Part shown: piece by piece, positions 35,936-46,214 of the stretch
Numbering within the stretch: the first letter of the stretch is position 1
Layout of the letters: every line of letters begins with the position of its first letter
DNA from: Sweltsa coloradensis
Taxonomy: Eukaryota; Arthropoda; Insecta; Plecoptera; Chloroperlidae
Direction: 5' to 3'
DNA: 64,000 nt
NCBI GenBank assembly: GCA_024449915.1
Contig: JAMZAV010002029.1
Coordinates: 1-64,000, forward strand
The notes under the pieces: model-generated
Seen by the model: the letters and a program-made list of their open reading frames with translations, nothing else
Told to the model about the DNA's origin: nothing
The model's database searches: none
Program-made: the position numbers and the translations under genes

Positions 35936-36429
35936 CTCAGGACCCAGACCACATCAATCTCTCATAACTTGGCAAATACTTCTCGAAATATCTTTCTAGG
36001 GTCGGGTCAACAGTCTCTTTCAAACTATAAATTCACATAAGTTGTATCTGAAACCAGAAGAAAGACTCGTCAGTCAGACCACGCACTTCTTCTAGTTCGA
36101 GCGCCGCGCCCTAGAGGGCAGCACTCGGCCTCCGTCACAGTTTGACCAGCACTACAAACCCACGAGAAGACGCTTCAAGTAGGCAACAACCACGACTTTA
36201 GTTGAAGGTGGATAAATATTGTGAGCGCAGACTTGGAATTGGATTGAGCTGTTGAAAAAATGTATTAATTAATTTGAATTGCCCAGAAGTTTAGGGTGTT
36301 TAAAAACGTAATTTTTTTATCCTATTAAGTCATAAAGACTTATTTATAAACGATCACAATAAATTAAACGAATATTATATAGTTGAAACTTAAATACCGA
36401 GCAAGTTTCAAGTTCAGAAGGCAGTGACC

Positions 36430-36600
36430 ATGTACAAGTCACAAAGCAAGTTAGCTCTGGACAAAAAATTGTTTTTCTCCTGTTTTACAGTGAGTGTGTA
36501 TTTGTATTTCATATCAGTGGAATCATTTAAGAAAGATACAGCAGCACCAGTGTTAGTGTGTGAGTTAATCCATTTGTATGGACAATATTTAAGTTTTTAA
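36430..36600 (+). CDS. 56-codon small open frame in the LINE leader
   Basis: ATG at 36430 to TAA at 36598-36600, upstream of the endonuclease frame. The predicted peptide has a basic N-terminus and one hydrophobic stretch (LFFSCFTVSVYLYF). It matches no known ORF1 domain: no zinc knuckle, RRM or esterase signature. It may be the eroded remnant of an ORF1, an upstream regulatory frame, or chance. Confidence 0.2.
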   Translation: MYKSQSKLALDKKLFFSCFTVSVYLYFISVESFKKDTAAPVLVCELIHLYGQYLSF

Positions 36601-36756
36601 ATATTGTAAATTGGCTTCAAATTTTGTTTGGTATGACATTTGTTTGTAACCATGGTGGCCAATTTGAGTATTGTTTTCTTGCATACTAAGCTCTTTGCAT
36701 GAAGATATGACACTCTACAAGTATAACCAAGCATTCTGAAAGTCATCAATTCAAGG

Positions 36757-37836
36757 ATGGTGTCTGCAGTGTGCCGTGTGGCTGGGTGGTTGAGGTTTTT
36801 ACTTTTTATTGTAATGTTTACATTTGTTTTTCTACAAATGAAATTTTCTAATGCACATTTTAATGACAGAAATTCAAGTTATCCGTTTCAGTGTAAGATG
36901 TGTACTTGGTTGTGCTCTGAACGACATTTTACATTTTCTGCGTTAAGTTTGAGTGGATTGCCATATATTACTAAGCCTCCTCTTGTGTCAATATCAAGTG
37001 AACGTAGGCATAAATCTAAAATTAAGTGTTCCTTCATATCATTCTGTGTTTTGACCCTGTTACTTTGTGGTGACATCCAAATCAATCCAGGTCCTAATTC
37101 ACCTTTAAATAATTCCGATGTAACTCTTTACTACCAGAACACCCAAAGTCTCAACAATAAATTCAATGAATGTGAAATGAACCTGCCGGAATTTGAAACT
37201 TTCGACGTCGTTGCTTTCTCCGAGACCTGGCTTAGTGACACTACACCGAATTGTGAAATCCCGCTCAGCAAGTCATTTACGCTCTTCAGACGTGATCGTG
37301 CTACCCGTGGTGGTGGAGTGATGATTGGAGTGAACAATTTATCTTGGCCTGCTAAACGAAGCAAGGACCTTGAGACGAACTGTGAAATAGTGTGGGTGGA
37401 GCTACTCATACCAAATAATAAAATATTAATCGGTTGTTACTACAGACCACCTAGTGGTAACCACGTTGATCTTGAGCAATGTTTAGAATCCGTGCTAAAG
37501 GCTCATCCTAGGGCGCCGATAATATTGGTTGGTGATTTCAATTTGCATATCAAGTGGTCCACTCCACAAACTGGTAATGAAACTGATGGTTGTGACCAGT
37601 GGTTTATCCAGCATTTTATTGATGGTCTTGGTCTAAATCAGTACAATATGGCTAACACAAGAAACATTCAAACTCTTGACCTCGCTCTATCATCTCTCGA
37701 TAAAATGACAGTCTCTCCTGGCAGAAATTTGATCTCTTCCGATCACCTATCTTTGGACCTGTCATTTCTGCCACTATCTAAACCTAGAAGACCTTGGTCC
37801 AATGATATCCTCAGAGATGTGCCGTTTGTGGAATAG
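36757..37836 (+). CDS. LINE APE-type endonuclease with N-terminal 2A-like motif
   Basis: 359 codons. Residues 11-30 and 91-103 are hydrophobic. Residues 105-113 read GDIQINPGP, a 2A-like ribosome-skipping signature (canonical core DxExNPGP; here Q replaces E). From residue 121 the apurinic-endonuclease fold follows: YYQNTQSL at 125-132, SETWL at 155-159 with catalytic Glu, RGGGV at 184-188, YYRPP at 228-232, GDFN at 259-262, LDLA at 307-310 and SDH at 328-330. The enzyme nicks target DNA to prime reverse transcription. In related elements endonuclease and reverse transcriptase form one polypeptide; here the frame stops at 37836, soon after SDH, and the downstream frame overlaps it by 35 bases, so a frameshift or programmed slippage separates them. 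If the 2A works, it would release the first 112 residues from the enzyme. Confidence 0.85.
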   Translation: MVSAVCRVAGWLRFLLFIVMFTFVFLQMKFSNAHFNDRNSSYPFQCKMCTWLCSERHFTFSALSLSGLPYITKPPLVSISSERRHKSKIKCSFISFCVLTLLLCGDIQINPGPNSPLNNSDVTLYYQNTQSLNNKFNECEMNLPEFETFDVVAFSETWLSDTTPNCEIPLSKSFTLFRRDRATRGGGVMIGVNNLSWPAKRSKDLETNCEIVWVELLIPNNKILIGCYYRPPSGNHVDLEQCLESVLKAHPRAPIILVGDFNLHIKWSTPQTGNETDGCDQWFIQHFIDGLGLNQYNMANTRNIQTLDLALSSLDKMTVSPGRNLISSDHLSLDLSFLPLSKPRRPWSNDILRDVPFVE

Positions 37837-39937
37837 GACCTGTTGGGTGGATGTAAGGCATGCTCTTGCACTTCTTCCGTGGAACCAATTGGAAGATATG
37901 CCGGATGTTGATGATGTAGTTCATATGTTTTACGAGTGGACTTCAAATGTTATTCAAGACCACGTTCCACACAGGCAGCCCAAAAGTCGGCGGTTTCCTT
38001 CATGGTATCAGCGTGAAACGCTAACGGCGCTCAAGAACAAAAACAGGGCATGGCTACAATGGAAGCAATTTCCTAGCCCACATTCACGTCATATGTTCGA
38101 GCATTTGCGGAGACTTGCTAAACAACGTCTCAGGAATGACTATAAGGATTATATTGATCGTATGACCTATGATGCAAGAACTAATCCTAAAAGGTTTTGG
38201 ACTCTTATTAATTCTCGTCGCAATACTGAAAGAATTCCCCCTGAAGTGTCATTTAACAATGTATTTGCTTCTAAATTAGATCGTACTGAGCTTTTTAATC
38301 AATATTTCTATGGCAATTTCACTGTTCCTTCTGACCCAGCTGTGCCTATTAACATACCGGTATCTAATGTCTCCTCTCACAGTATTAATAACATATCTAC
38401 TACACCTTCTGAGGTAAGAGAACTTATAAATAATCTTCAATCTAGTCGTGCGACTGGCCCAGATGGTATTGGAGCTATATTTCTTAAAAATTGTTCCTCT
38501 GTTTTGTCTCAACCTTTGGCTGTAATATTAAACAAGATTTTTATGACAGGTAATTTTCCATCTGCCTGGAAACAGGCAAATGTCATACCATTGTTTAAAG
38601 CAGGAGACAAAACATCTGTGAAATGCTATAGACCAATATCAATTCTTCCGATTCTGTCTGCCATATGTGAAAGAATTGTCCATCATCGTCTCTTGGCCCA
38701 CACTCTTCCACTTCTTTCGCCTGAACAACACGGATTTCTCCCTAACTGTTCATGTCTCACCAATCTTGCAGTCCTCCAACATCATGCCACTAATGCCTTG
38801 GAAAACCGATCCCAGCTGGACGTTGCCTACATTGATATTGCAAAGGCATTTGATTCTGTAAGCCACAAACACCTTCTTTACAAGATCAAAGAGCGTTTTG
38901 GTGTGAGTGGTAATTTCCTTAAGCTCATTGAGAATTTTCTTACAGATCGAAAGCAACGTGTAATTATTGCCGGTTCATCTTCCTCTTGGTTACCAGTGCT
39001 ATCTGGTGTCCCTCAAGGCAGTGTATTGGGCCCTCTCCTTTTCGTGTTGTTTGTAGACGATCTTGTAGACAGACTTAAACCGTTTGCTTGTGATTTTCTG
39101 TTGTACGCTGACGATTGTAAAATTTTTAAAATTGTGTCGAAATTATGTGATGCAATCGTTCTTCAAGATGCATTAACAGCGTTTTCTCAATGGTGTTTGG
39201 ATTGGCTTCTCCGTCCTAATCCTGATAAGTGCTCATTGTTGACAATTTCATTGCGGAAATTACCATTAGTTTATAATTATAATTTGTCGGGGCAAGTCAT
39301 TCAGCGAGTTACTAAAATGAAAGATCTTGGTGTCATCATAGATTCAAAATTCCTTTTCATTGAGCACATTTCCAAAATAACTTCAAAAGCCATGTCCCTT
39401 TTGGGTTTATTATATAGGTTCACTGATATTCGTGACCCAACTGCTCTAAAATCATATTTCACGGGCTGTGTTTTACCTGTGATTGAGTACTGTACTCCAA
39501 TTTGGGCATTATCAGCTGATACCAACATTAAAAAATTAGATAGAGTACTTTCATTTTTCTGTGCAATTGTACGTCATCGTGTCCCAGCTTTTAATGCCTG
39601 GTCTCGTCAACAAATTATGAGTGAACTTTTCATGACAGATCTAGCCACTCGAAGAAAACGCTATGACATGTCCTTCTTGCACCGTATCATCAATGGCATT
39701 TTCCGGTCCACCAGTCTTGTCTCCATGTTTCCACTTCATGTTCCATCCCGCTTTACTAGGCTTACGCACCTTTTCCATGTAACTAGACCTAGACTTTCTA
39801 TTACCCGTAGATCAATCACCTTTCGTTTACCTTCCTTTTATAATAATTTACCTAATTTACCAAAGTTCGACATATTCTCTGATTTTAATAGTTTCAAAAA
39901 ATCAATCCGTGATTGGACTGCAGTTGATGGTCATTAG
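37802..39937 (+). CDS. LINE reverse transcriptase (separated frame)
   Basis: 711 codons from the first in-frame Met, which is probably not a natural start: the frame looks like the continuation of the endonuclease protein. The N-terminal 200 residues form the linker, with a W-rich basic stretch (SWYQRETLTALKNKNRAW). Reverse transcriptase blocks: RATGPDGI at 216-223, YRPISILP at 276-283, DIAKAFDSV at 345-353 with catalytic Asp, SGVPQGSVLGPLLF at 401-414 and YADD at 435-438 with the two catalytic Asp. The C-terminal part has KDLGVIIDS and VIEYCTPIW, common in CR1/Jockey proteins. No internal stop. It copies the element RNA at the nicked target. All catalytic residues looked for are present; the only visible defect is the frame change before it. 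Confidence 0.9.
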   Translation: MISSEMCRLWNRTCWVDVRHALALLPWNQLEDMPDVDDVVHMFYEWTSNVIQDHVPHRQPKSRRFPSWYQRETLTALKNKNRAWLQWKQFPSPHSRHMFEHLRRLAKQRLRNDYKDYIDRMTYDARTNPKRFWTLINSRRNTERIPPEVSFNNVFASKLDRTELFNQYFYGNFTVPSDPAVPINIPVSNVSSHSINNISTTPSEVRELINNLQSSRATGPDGIGAIFLKNCSSVLSQPLAVILNKIFMTGNFPSAWKQANVIPLFKAGDKTSVKCYRPISILPILSAICERIVHHRLLAHTLPLLSPEQHGFLPNCSCLTNLAVLQHHATNALENRSQLDVAYIDIAKAFDSVSHKHLLYKIKERFGVSGNFLKLIENFLTDRKQRVIIAGSSSSWLPVLSGVPQGSVLGPLLFVLFVDDLVDRLKPFACDFLLYADDCKIFKIVSKLCDAIVLQDALTAFSQWCLDWLLRPNPDKCSLLTISLRKLPLVYNYNLSGQVIQRVTKMKDLGVIIDSKFLFIEHISKITSKAMSLLGLLYRFTDIRDPTALKSYFTGCVLPVIEYCTPIWALSADTNIKKLDRVLSFFCAIVRHRVPAFNAWSRQQIMSELFMTDLATRRKRYDMSFLHRIINGIFRSTSLVSMFPLHVPSRFTRLTHLFHVTRPRLSITRRSITFRLPSFYNNLPNLPKFDIFSDFNSFKKSIRDWTAVDGH

Positions 39938-40171
39938 CATTTCCCCCTCTATTCTTTCAAACATTTTTTTTACTCTTATGTTTGTTGCACTTATAATTTT
40001 GATATATTTGTTTATTGTTAATTAATATTTTTAATTGTTTGTTAATTTGTAGGTTTATTAATTGTAATTGTAATTTTTACTTATTTATATATTTTTTAGG
40101 ATTGTCTATGTAAAATGGTACTTGTGCTGTACGAGACTCTTATATAAATAAATAAATAAATAAATAAATAA
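39938..40171 (+). other. LINE 3' untranslated region and ATAA tail
   Basis: T-rich sequence ending TACGAGACTCTTATATAAAT and further AATA units (to about 40171). Short tandem tails in place of poly(A) are usual in CR1/L2-type elements. Confidence 0.7.
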
Positions 40172-40947
40172 TTGAACAATCTTCAAGATAAAAATTTGCC
40201 AACGTCAATGTATATTTTCACATTTCAATGAATATAAAAAACATATTTGATTTCATTACATTTGTAGTTTTATTTAAAAATACGAATTAAATTTAATCTT
40301 ATAAGAGATTCGTCAAGTTTTTATGGTAGTTTGCTGAGGTAAATGTGAATTATAAACACCCCTTGATTAACTACTGTCCGTGTGTGTACATAACACAAAA
40401 TACTTATATATTTTATCGCAATAGTAAAAATATTATAGTCATCAGTCCATAAAGTCTGTCGATTACTCTTTCTTCTCCAATATTGAACGTTTTCCCCGTA
40501 TGATGAATATTATGCGTTTTATTATCATGGCCAATAAAAGTTTAATAGTATAAGTTTGAGTATGCATTAAAGTGGATCCAAACAATAATAAAACGGTGCC
40601 CAGTGTCTTTATTAAATCAGTTAATTCTCTATTATTTATTTCGTTCTACTTCTACTCTTAACGTTCTATTTACGTTCACTCGCTCCTTCCATGTTGACTA
40701 ACAAAACATTTGATATGGTTATCACAAAAATAGCTTAAACGTCCGCTACGGATTAACTTTCTCCCTTAACAAATTTACACATTTTATTAAATTGTGCATG
40801 TTCATTTTTATAATCATTAAAAATTGATCGTGTGTATTTAAGGGCATTATAATAACATGCAATTCACAAAATAATATATATGTTTTCCCTGACTAGTTTG
40901 CATATTAATCTCTTTCACTTGCTGATATTAAAGTATGATTGTTTCCC
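40166..40947. repeat. segment B, right flank of the LINE; duplicated at 42341-43118
   Basis: Colinear with 42341-43118. Past about position 40440 the two differ by only scattered substitutions; the earlier part of the duplicate is degraded. Similarity stops at GTTTCCC. Confidence 0.85.
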
Positions 40948-41249
40948 CGGTTTTTGGAACCAAAAGGTGTTTCCTATTTGTGAGCATCCGACCACACTTT
41001 TCAATAACTTCCCCCCTCCTTTTCCCCTAATACCCAGTCCGTGTTTGCCCAAATTTTTCAAACCATTTGTACTTCTCCTATTCGGCTTTAAAAATCCCCC
41101 TTTACAATTATTGTATTGGATGAAATAATTGCCCCCAGTTGTGCAACAAACTCATCTTTCTCAGCAACTGATTTTTCCGTTGAGGTGCATACCCCTGTAT
41201 GCTTAAATTGTCTACGTCCTAAAAACAAAAAAACAAAAAAAAAAAAAAC
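40948..41249. other. junction between the two versions of the locus
   Basis: T/C- and A-rich sequence with homopolymer runs, without a match to sequence around either copy. It may be poor-quality sequence bridging two haplotypes. Confidence 0.4.
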
Positions 41250-42340
41250 AATAAAAAAAATATTATAACTCTAGTGTCACTTGCATTGTCAAAAATTTAA
41301 AAGTTTTGAAAGGTAAGCATTGAATCTCACGCATATTCTGGTACAGAGATTTGACATTAAATGGGGTTCCGTTATTTTTCGAAAAATAAAGTACTAATGT
41401 AAACCTCATTAAGAATTTCGTTTTTTATAAAAAATTTGTGTACTACAAAATACTTACTTAAATATAAAAAACAAACCTCCCATTTACATGTGTTTTTTTA
41501 CACGTCCTTCAACAAGGGTGAAAGGATGTTTTTTGGTAACTCTGAGGGTGAAGGCGGGAGCATTCCCCGCAGAATTTTTTAAAACTTAGTCCCCAGGCAT
41601 TTACATCATTAATGATCGCGTGAAAATCAAGACTTTTATTTTAGTATCCTTCTCATACCCGGCGCTCCACCAAAAACGAGTTTGTTTTTAAATTAACTTT
41701 TTTTCTTGAACAATCTGTTAAATTTAGAACTCACTATTTCTGTAAAGTTTTTAAACCCCATCCTTTTTTGATTATTTGCTTTGTAATGAAAATTATTAAT
41801 TTTTCCCTCTCGTCCTTTTTAAAAATTAAAATTCCCCCAAATAAAATCATTTTCAGTGATGAGGGGTAGTCTAATTTTTACTTGGACAAGTTACTCGGAC
41901 CCAGACCCATCAATTCTCATAACTTGGCAAATATTTCTGAAAAAAACCTGGGTCGGGTCAAAAACTCTTTCAATTTTTAATTCACATAAGTTTTTCTGAA
42001 ACCGAAAAAAAGATCGTGTCAGACCACGCCTTCTTCCAGTTTCGGCGCCCGGCCCTAGAGGGCAGCACTCGGGCCCCCGTCCGTTTTACCACACTACAAA
42101 CCCCCGAGAAGACGCTTTAAGTAGGCAACAACCCCGACTTTTTTGAAGGGGATAAATATTGTGAGCGCAGTTTGGAATTTGGGTTTGGGTGTTTTAAAAA
42201 AAGTTATTAAAAAATTTTGAATTACCCGAAGTTTAGGGTGTTTAAAAAAAGTAATTTTTTTATCCTATTAAGTCATAAAGACTTATTATAAAAGATCACA
42301 ATAAAAAAAACGAATATTAATAGTTGAAACTAAATACCGA
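41250..42340. repeat. degraded duplicate of segment A (LINE-free version)
   Basis: Follows 35283-36400 in order, with very many single-base losses and changes into runs of A, T, C or G, including a damaged family D core (41657-41674, one C short). The pattern resembles uncorrected long-read error more than natural divergence. It joins segment B' at TACCGA/CAAATAATT without LINE sequence. Confidence 0.8.
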
Positions 42341-43118
42341 CAAATAATTTAACAAAACTTCAAAATAAAAATTTGCCAAAGTCAATGTATATTTTTACAT
42401 TTCAAAATATAAAAAAAAAATTTTATTTCATTACATTTGTAGTTTTTTTAAAAATACGAATTTAATTTAATCTTTTAAGAGATTCGTCAAATTTTTAGGA
42501 GTTTGCTAGTTTAAATTTAAATTTAAACACCCCTTATTTAAATACGTTCCGTGTGTGTAATAAACACAAAAAACTTATATATTTTATCGCAATAGTAAAA
42601 AAATTATAGTCATCAGTCTATAAAGTCTGTCGATTACTCTTTCTTCTCCAATATTGAACGTTTTCCCCGTATGATGAATATTATGCGTTTTATTATCATG
42701 GCCAATAAAAGTTTAATAGTATAAGTTTGAGTACGCATTAAAGTGGATCCAAGCAATAATAAAACTGTGCCCAGTGTCTTTATTAAATCAGTTAATACTC
42801 TATTATTTCTTTTGTTCTACTTATACTCTTAACGTTCTATTTACGTTCACTCGCTCCTTCCATGTTGACTAACAAAACATTTGATATGGTTATCACAAAA
42901 ATAGCTTAAACGTCCGCTACGGATTAACTTTCTCCCTTAACAAATTTACACATTTTATTAAATTGTGCATGTTCATTTTTATAATCATTAAAAATTGATC
43001 GTGTGTATTTAAGGGCATTATAATAACATGCAATTCACAAAATAATATGTATGTTTTCCCTGACTAGTTTGCAAATTAATCTCTTTCACTTGCTGATATT
43101 GAAGTATGATTGTTTCCC
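42341..43118. repeat. duplicate of segment B (LINE-free version)
   Basis: The first ~260 bases are degraded like segment A'; the remainder is about 98% identical to 40440-40947, a level usual between alleles of outbred invertebrates. Confidence 0.85.
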
Positions 43119-43317
43119 TCCCCGCCTGCCCCTTTGAAATACAAAAGCACGCTAACAGCCTGGTTATACACCTTACAATAGAACTAGGTCACCCCTTCGT
43201 GTACTTGTTTACTCTACTTACAATCTACATGAGATTCACAGTGAAATATCTCTCTACCAACCTTACATCGCTAGAGGTAGTTGAATTGTCCACGGCCACT
43301 CCTATCCTAACACAATC
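43119..43317. other. unannotated spacer
   Basis: No recognised feature. Confidence 0.4.
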
Positions 43318-43610
43318 TTTGTTTTGGTTTATTTGGATTAAGGACGCGTCAACCGTTAGGTCATGACGGTTATGAACCGGATAGGAGTCGCCGTCCTTGA
43401 ACAACGCAGGCGTATGTGTAAGAGATCTCTTTCATGTTAATAGTTTTCCAATCCCTTTTATGTCTCTAGATTTTGTTGGTCGAGAAACACTCCCGTAGGA
43501 GGAATTGGTAGTATTCAACACAATCCAGGAATTTAAAAATCTAGTTTAGCTGGTAATCGAACCCGGGTCTCCCACTTCCCGGTCCAGCGGGATGTTTTAA
43601 TTTCTGGATT
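43318..43610 (+). repeat. repeat with parts at 10540 and 20575, and a tRNA-like B box
   Basis: 43320-43370 matches 10540-10595, and 43473-43530 matches 20575-20640 (GAAACACTCCCGTAGG). Further on, the minus strand of 43545-43595 has GACCCGGGTTCGATTACC, a B box in a SINE-like head. The three parts suggest a composite or one longer repeat seen here in its fullest form. Confidence 0.5.
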
Positions 43611-43883
43611 ATATTAAACTGTATCGGTATCTATTAGCCGTACAAATAAAAAATATGTATAACAACAACTTCAAGTGATAACGCACCCGATAAAATGTTT
43701 AATATCTTACTTATAAATGTTCTGATTCTAGGGGTACGCAAAGTTGATATAATTTCACGTATTTTTTTAGTTTGTTTAGAAATCAAATTTTGGGTACAAA
43801 ACTTTAGTGGGTCGTTTTTCAATGAAAAATAACAATCAAGTTTTCTCATGATTATTTTTTTTATTTAGCAAAGATTTTCTAAG

Positions 43884-44461
43884 TTTGGTGGAGGTGCCGG
43901 GTATCTCAAACTACAACAATAATAAATAGCCTATAACGCTAGAAAATGTGTTGAGGCATTGCTGATATTTAAAATGAAAATTTTTTTTATAGCCCATAAA
44001 GTGTTTATTTGATTCAACACATTTCACAAATCATTTCTCTCGAAATATCTAAAAATGAAATATGAAGAAAATAAATTGTGAGGCAAACGGGTACCATTTT
44101 ATTTCTTCATTTCCATACTCTTATAGCATTTTGATGTTCATTCGTTTTTATTGATATGATAAAAGTATATGAATTATTCGTTTTACGCCAAACGCGATTT
44201 TCATACCAAACTATATAATAACTGAAATTGAATGCTTGTTAAAATGTTAATAGGAGCCAGGCTTTTCTGTCCGACATTCTGTCCGTGCGCGCGTCACGTC
44301 GCACGATAAAAACCGAATACGACGAAGGATTGACAGGTGTTTTTGTCGTTATTCCCCATCAATACGAATTAAACAGATTTGTTTGTTGACCCAGGGGGTA
44401 AGAGATTAGCGGCTAGCCTTACAGAAAGCTAGAAAATAACTGACCCGGCGCCTCCACCAAA
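43884..44461 (+). mobile_element. complete family D element (578 bp)
   Basis: Bounded by an inverse core (43884-43902) and a direct core (44443-44461, GCGCC variant). The body near the right end has TTTTCTGTCCG (about 44263), GTCACGTCGCACGATAAAAA (44293-44312) and CAGGGGGTAAGAG, matching the copies at 26341, 30911 and 60975. The left half is AT-rich and not conserved. Neither transposase nor clear target duplication is visible. Confidence 0.8.
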
Positions 44462-44559
44462 TGAATGACAATTATTTTATTTTAATTCTTCTTCGGCGAT
44501 CTTTTCATTAAGTAGCTTCGCTCGGTGTATAAGTGTTTGTCGAAATACTCTATGAAGTG

Positions 44560-44798
44560 TAATGATAATGTTGATAATGTTTCGAATTATTTGGACTGTT
44601 CACTGCACAATTAAATAAAAAAAAACTATATGAAACATTATTTTTATAACTATTCGGTCGACGTCCACATGTTTGTTAAGGTTTTTAAGACGACTGAACT
44701 GTTGTCGAAATATTGTTTCAAATAAGTTTTTTTGTTAACAAGTGCAGTGTACAGTCCAAATAACTCATCACATTAGTAACCTCACCTGCTCTAATGTC
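44560..44798. mobile_element. inverted-repeat element family F, copy 2 (~239 bp)
   Basis: The left arm ATTATTTGGACTGTTCACTG and the right arm CAGTGTACAGTCCAAATAAC are inverted copies. The centre holds CTATTCGGTCGACGTCCAC, corresponding to CTATTCAGTCGTCTTCCAC in copy 1 at 17831. Confidence 0.65.
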
Positions 44799-46214
44799 AT
44801 CATTATATTTGTAAAGATTGTCTGTTTCATTCATCAACGGTATATTTAGTCTGGTGATTTTATAAATAAGTTTATAAGAAGGTCGAACATGTAGTTGAGT
44901 TCAACTGTACATCCGAGTTATGTTTTTAATTTAAGAACCTCGCATTTAGGTCTAGTAATCCGTGGCGAGCCTCCGAATCAATCTGAGTCAGTCCGGGCGA
45001 AAGTGTTTACCATGCGTGTCAACTTCAATGCGAGGGCTTGACAGTAGTGCGCCCACCAAATAGAAACCGAAATCCACTTTCCCCGTTGGAAATCTTTCTA
45101 GTAAGACGCTTTGACGTGTGACAAGAACAAATATCAATGGGGCCGCTAGAAACGCAAAGAACGAAAGTGTTGGCCCAAGAAACGTTGGGAATTGAATAAG
45201 CTGTCAAAAAGAATTTTATTTTCTTATAAATCATATATTATTTGCTTTATAGAACGACTTCTATATAATATATAACTTGTTGTAGAACTAAACAATTCTA
45301 GCTGTTTTCTACATAAATTGTCTTTGGTTACAATAGATCTAAACAATGTAAGCCATATCACTTAAGTAGGAATGTAGATTTCCCTCTTTAATATGTAGAA
45401 ATCGGATTGCTATAATGCCTACTTCCCAAATTTTCTTCAGGTTTTTAACAAAATGTTATATTCACTACTTTATATAAAAGTAAAAATAATGTTAAGTAGT
45501 GTTTTTATGTCAAGTCAGTTACTATCCATTGAATTTGTTTTTCTATCGCATTCTCACAAAATTTTGCAGTCCGAGTAAGATAAGCGTTTATGAATATATC
45601 GGCGTGGCTGAGTATAAAAGTTCATCGTATCTGAATTCGTGAATCCTAATTCCTTTTTGAGAGAATAAACTAACTTCAATAAAAAATGGACCTGGTTGTG
45701 ACATACCACCATTATTTCAAGATAACAAATTAAATATTCACGTACGATAATTCTACTCGCTGGTTTAATTGAAGCAGCCTGTGTACTTGACTCAAAGTCT
45801 TGAACTCGCCTTTAGCTTAAATAAAGTTCCTGGTGGTTTAATAGAAGTGCGAGTCAACGTTGACTTCCCAGGACAGACTCAAGCCTCGTCTCCAAGCTGG
45901 CGAGTGACTACAAGCGGACAGGTTCTAGACGCGAGGTTCGCGTGACCATCTAGCGCACGGCGTCAGCGCGCGCTAACATGGAGTCAAGGCTTTATTGTTA
46001 TGTTCTGAGTGCCAGTCAGCTCGCCGCATGAGGAATATTTTGTTTGCAAATCTCATTAAACTTGTATTGTTCACCGCCGCATGTTGGCAGTATTGTCTTT
46101 TGACCGGAGTGAAAGATGTTGTGTAGGATTAGTTCCAATCCGCGGGGGTATTCCACTCAAAGCATAGGTCGGACTCGGACCGACGTTGGTTTGAAGCAGA
46201 TATGATTCAAGTAT
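44799..46214. other. unannotated stretch with GC-rich patch
   Basis: 45880-45990 is GC-rich with many CpG (GCGAGGTTCGCG, CAGCGCGCGC). No exon recognised. Confidence 0.45.

Larger units (their letters stand above)
35283..36400. repeat. segment A, left flank of the LINE; duplicated at 41250-42340
   Basis: Matched by a degraded colinear copy starting near 41250. It contains the body of a family D element ending in the core at 35696-35714 and a family B 3' end at 35855-35935. The duplicate joins directly to the sequence found after the LINE, so A is the left flank of the insertion site. Confidence 0.85.
36401..40165 (+). mobile_element. non-LTR retrotransposon (LINE), Jockey superfamily, CR1-like
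   Basis: The limits come from comparison with the LINE-free version at 41250-43118: homology to the left flank stops at 36400 and to the right flank resumes at about 40166. It holds a 5' leader, an endonuclease frame with an N-terminal 2A-like motif, a reverse transcriptase frame, a ~230-base T-rich 3' region and a terminal run of ATAA units. The tail merges with the A-rich target (AAATAATT), so a target duplication cannot be defined. APE endonuclease plus a reverse transcriptase with GVPQGSVLGP and YADD is typical of the CR1/L2/Jockey group; clade assignment is inference. Intact catalytic motifs and insertion polymorphism suggest recent activity of the family. Confidence 0.9.

Noticed and set aside
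35283..43118. Biological tandem duplication followed by LINE insertion
   Set aside because: Possible, but the second version combines allele-like identity in one part with dense run-type errors in another, which fits an unmerged haplotype better.
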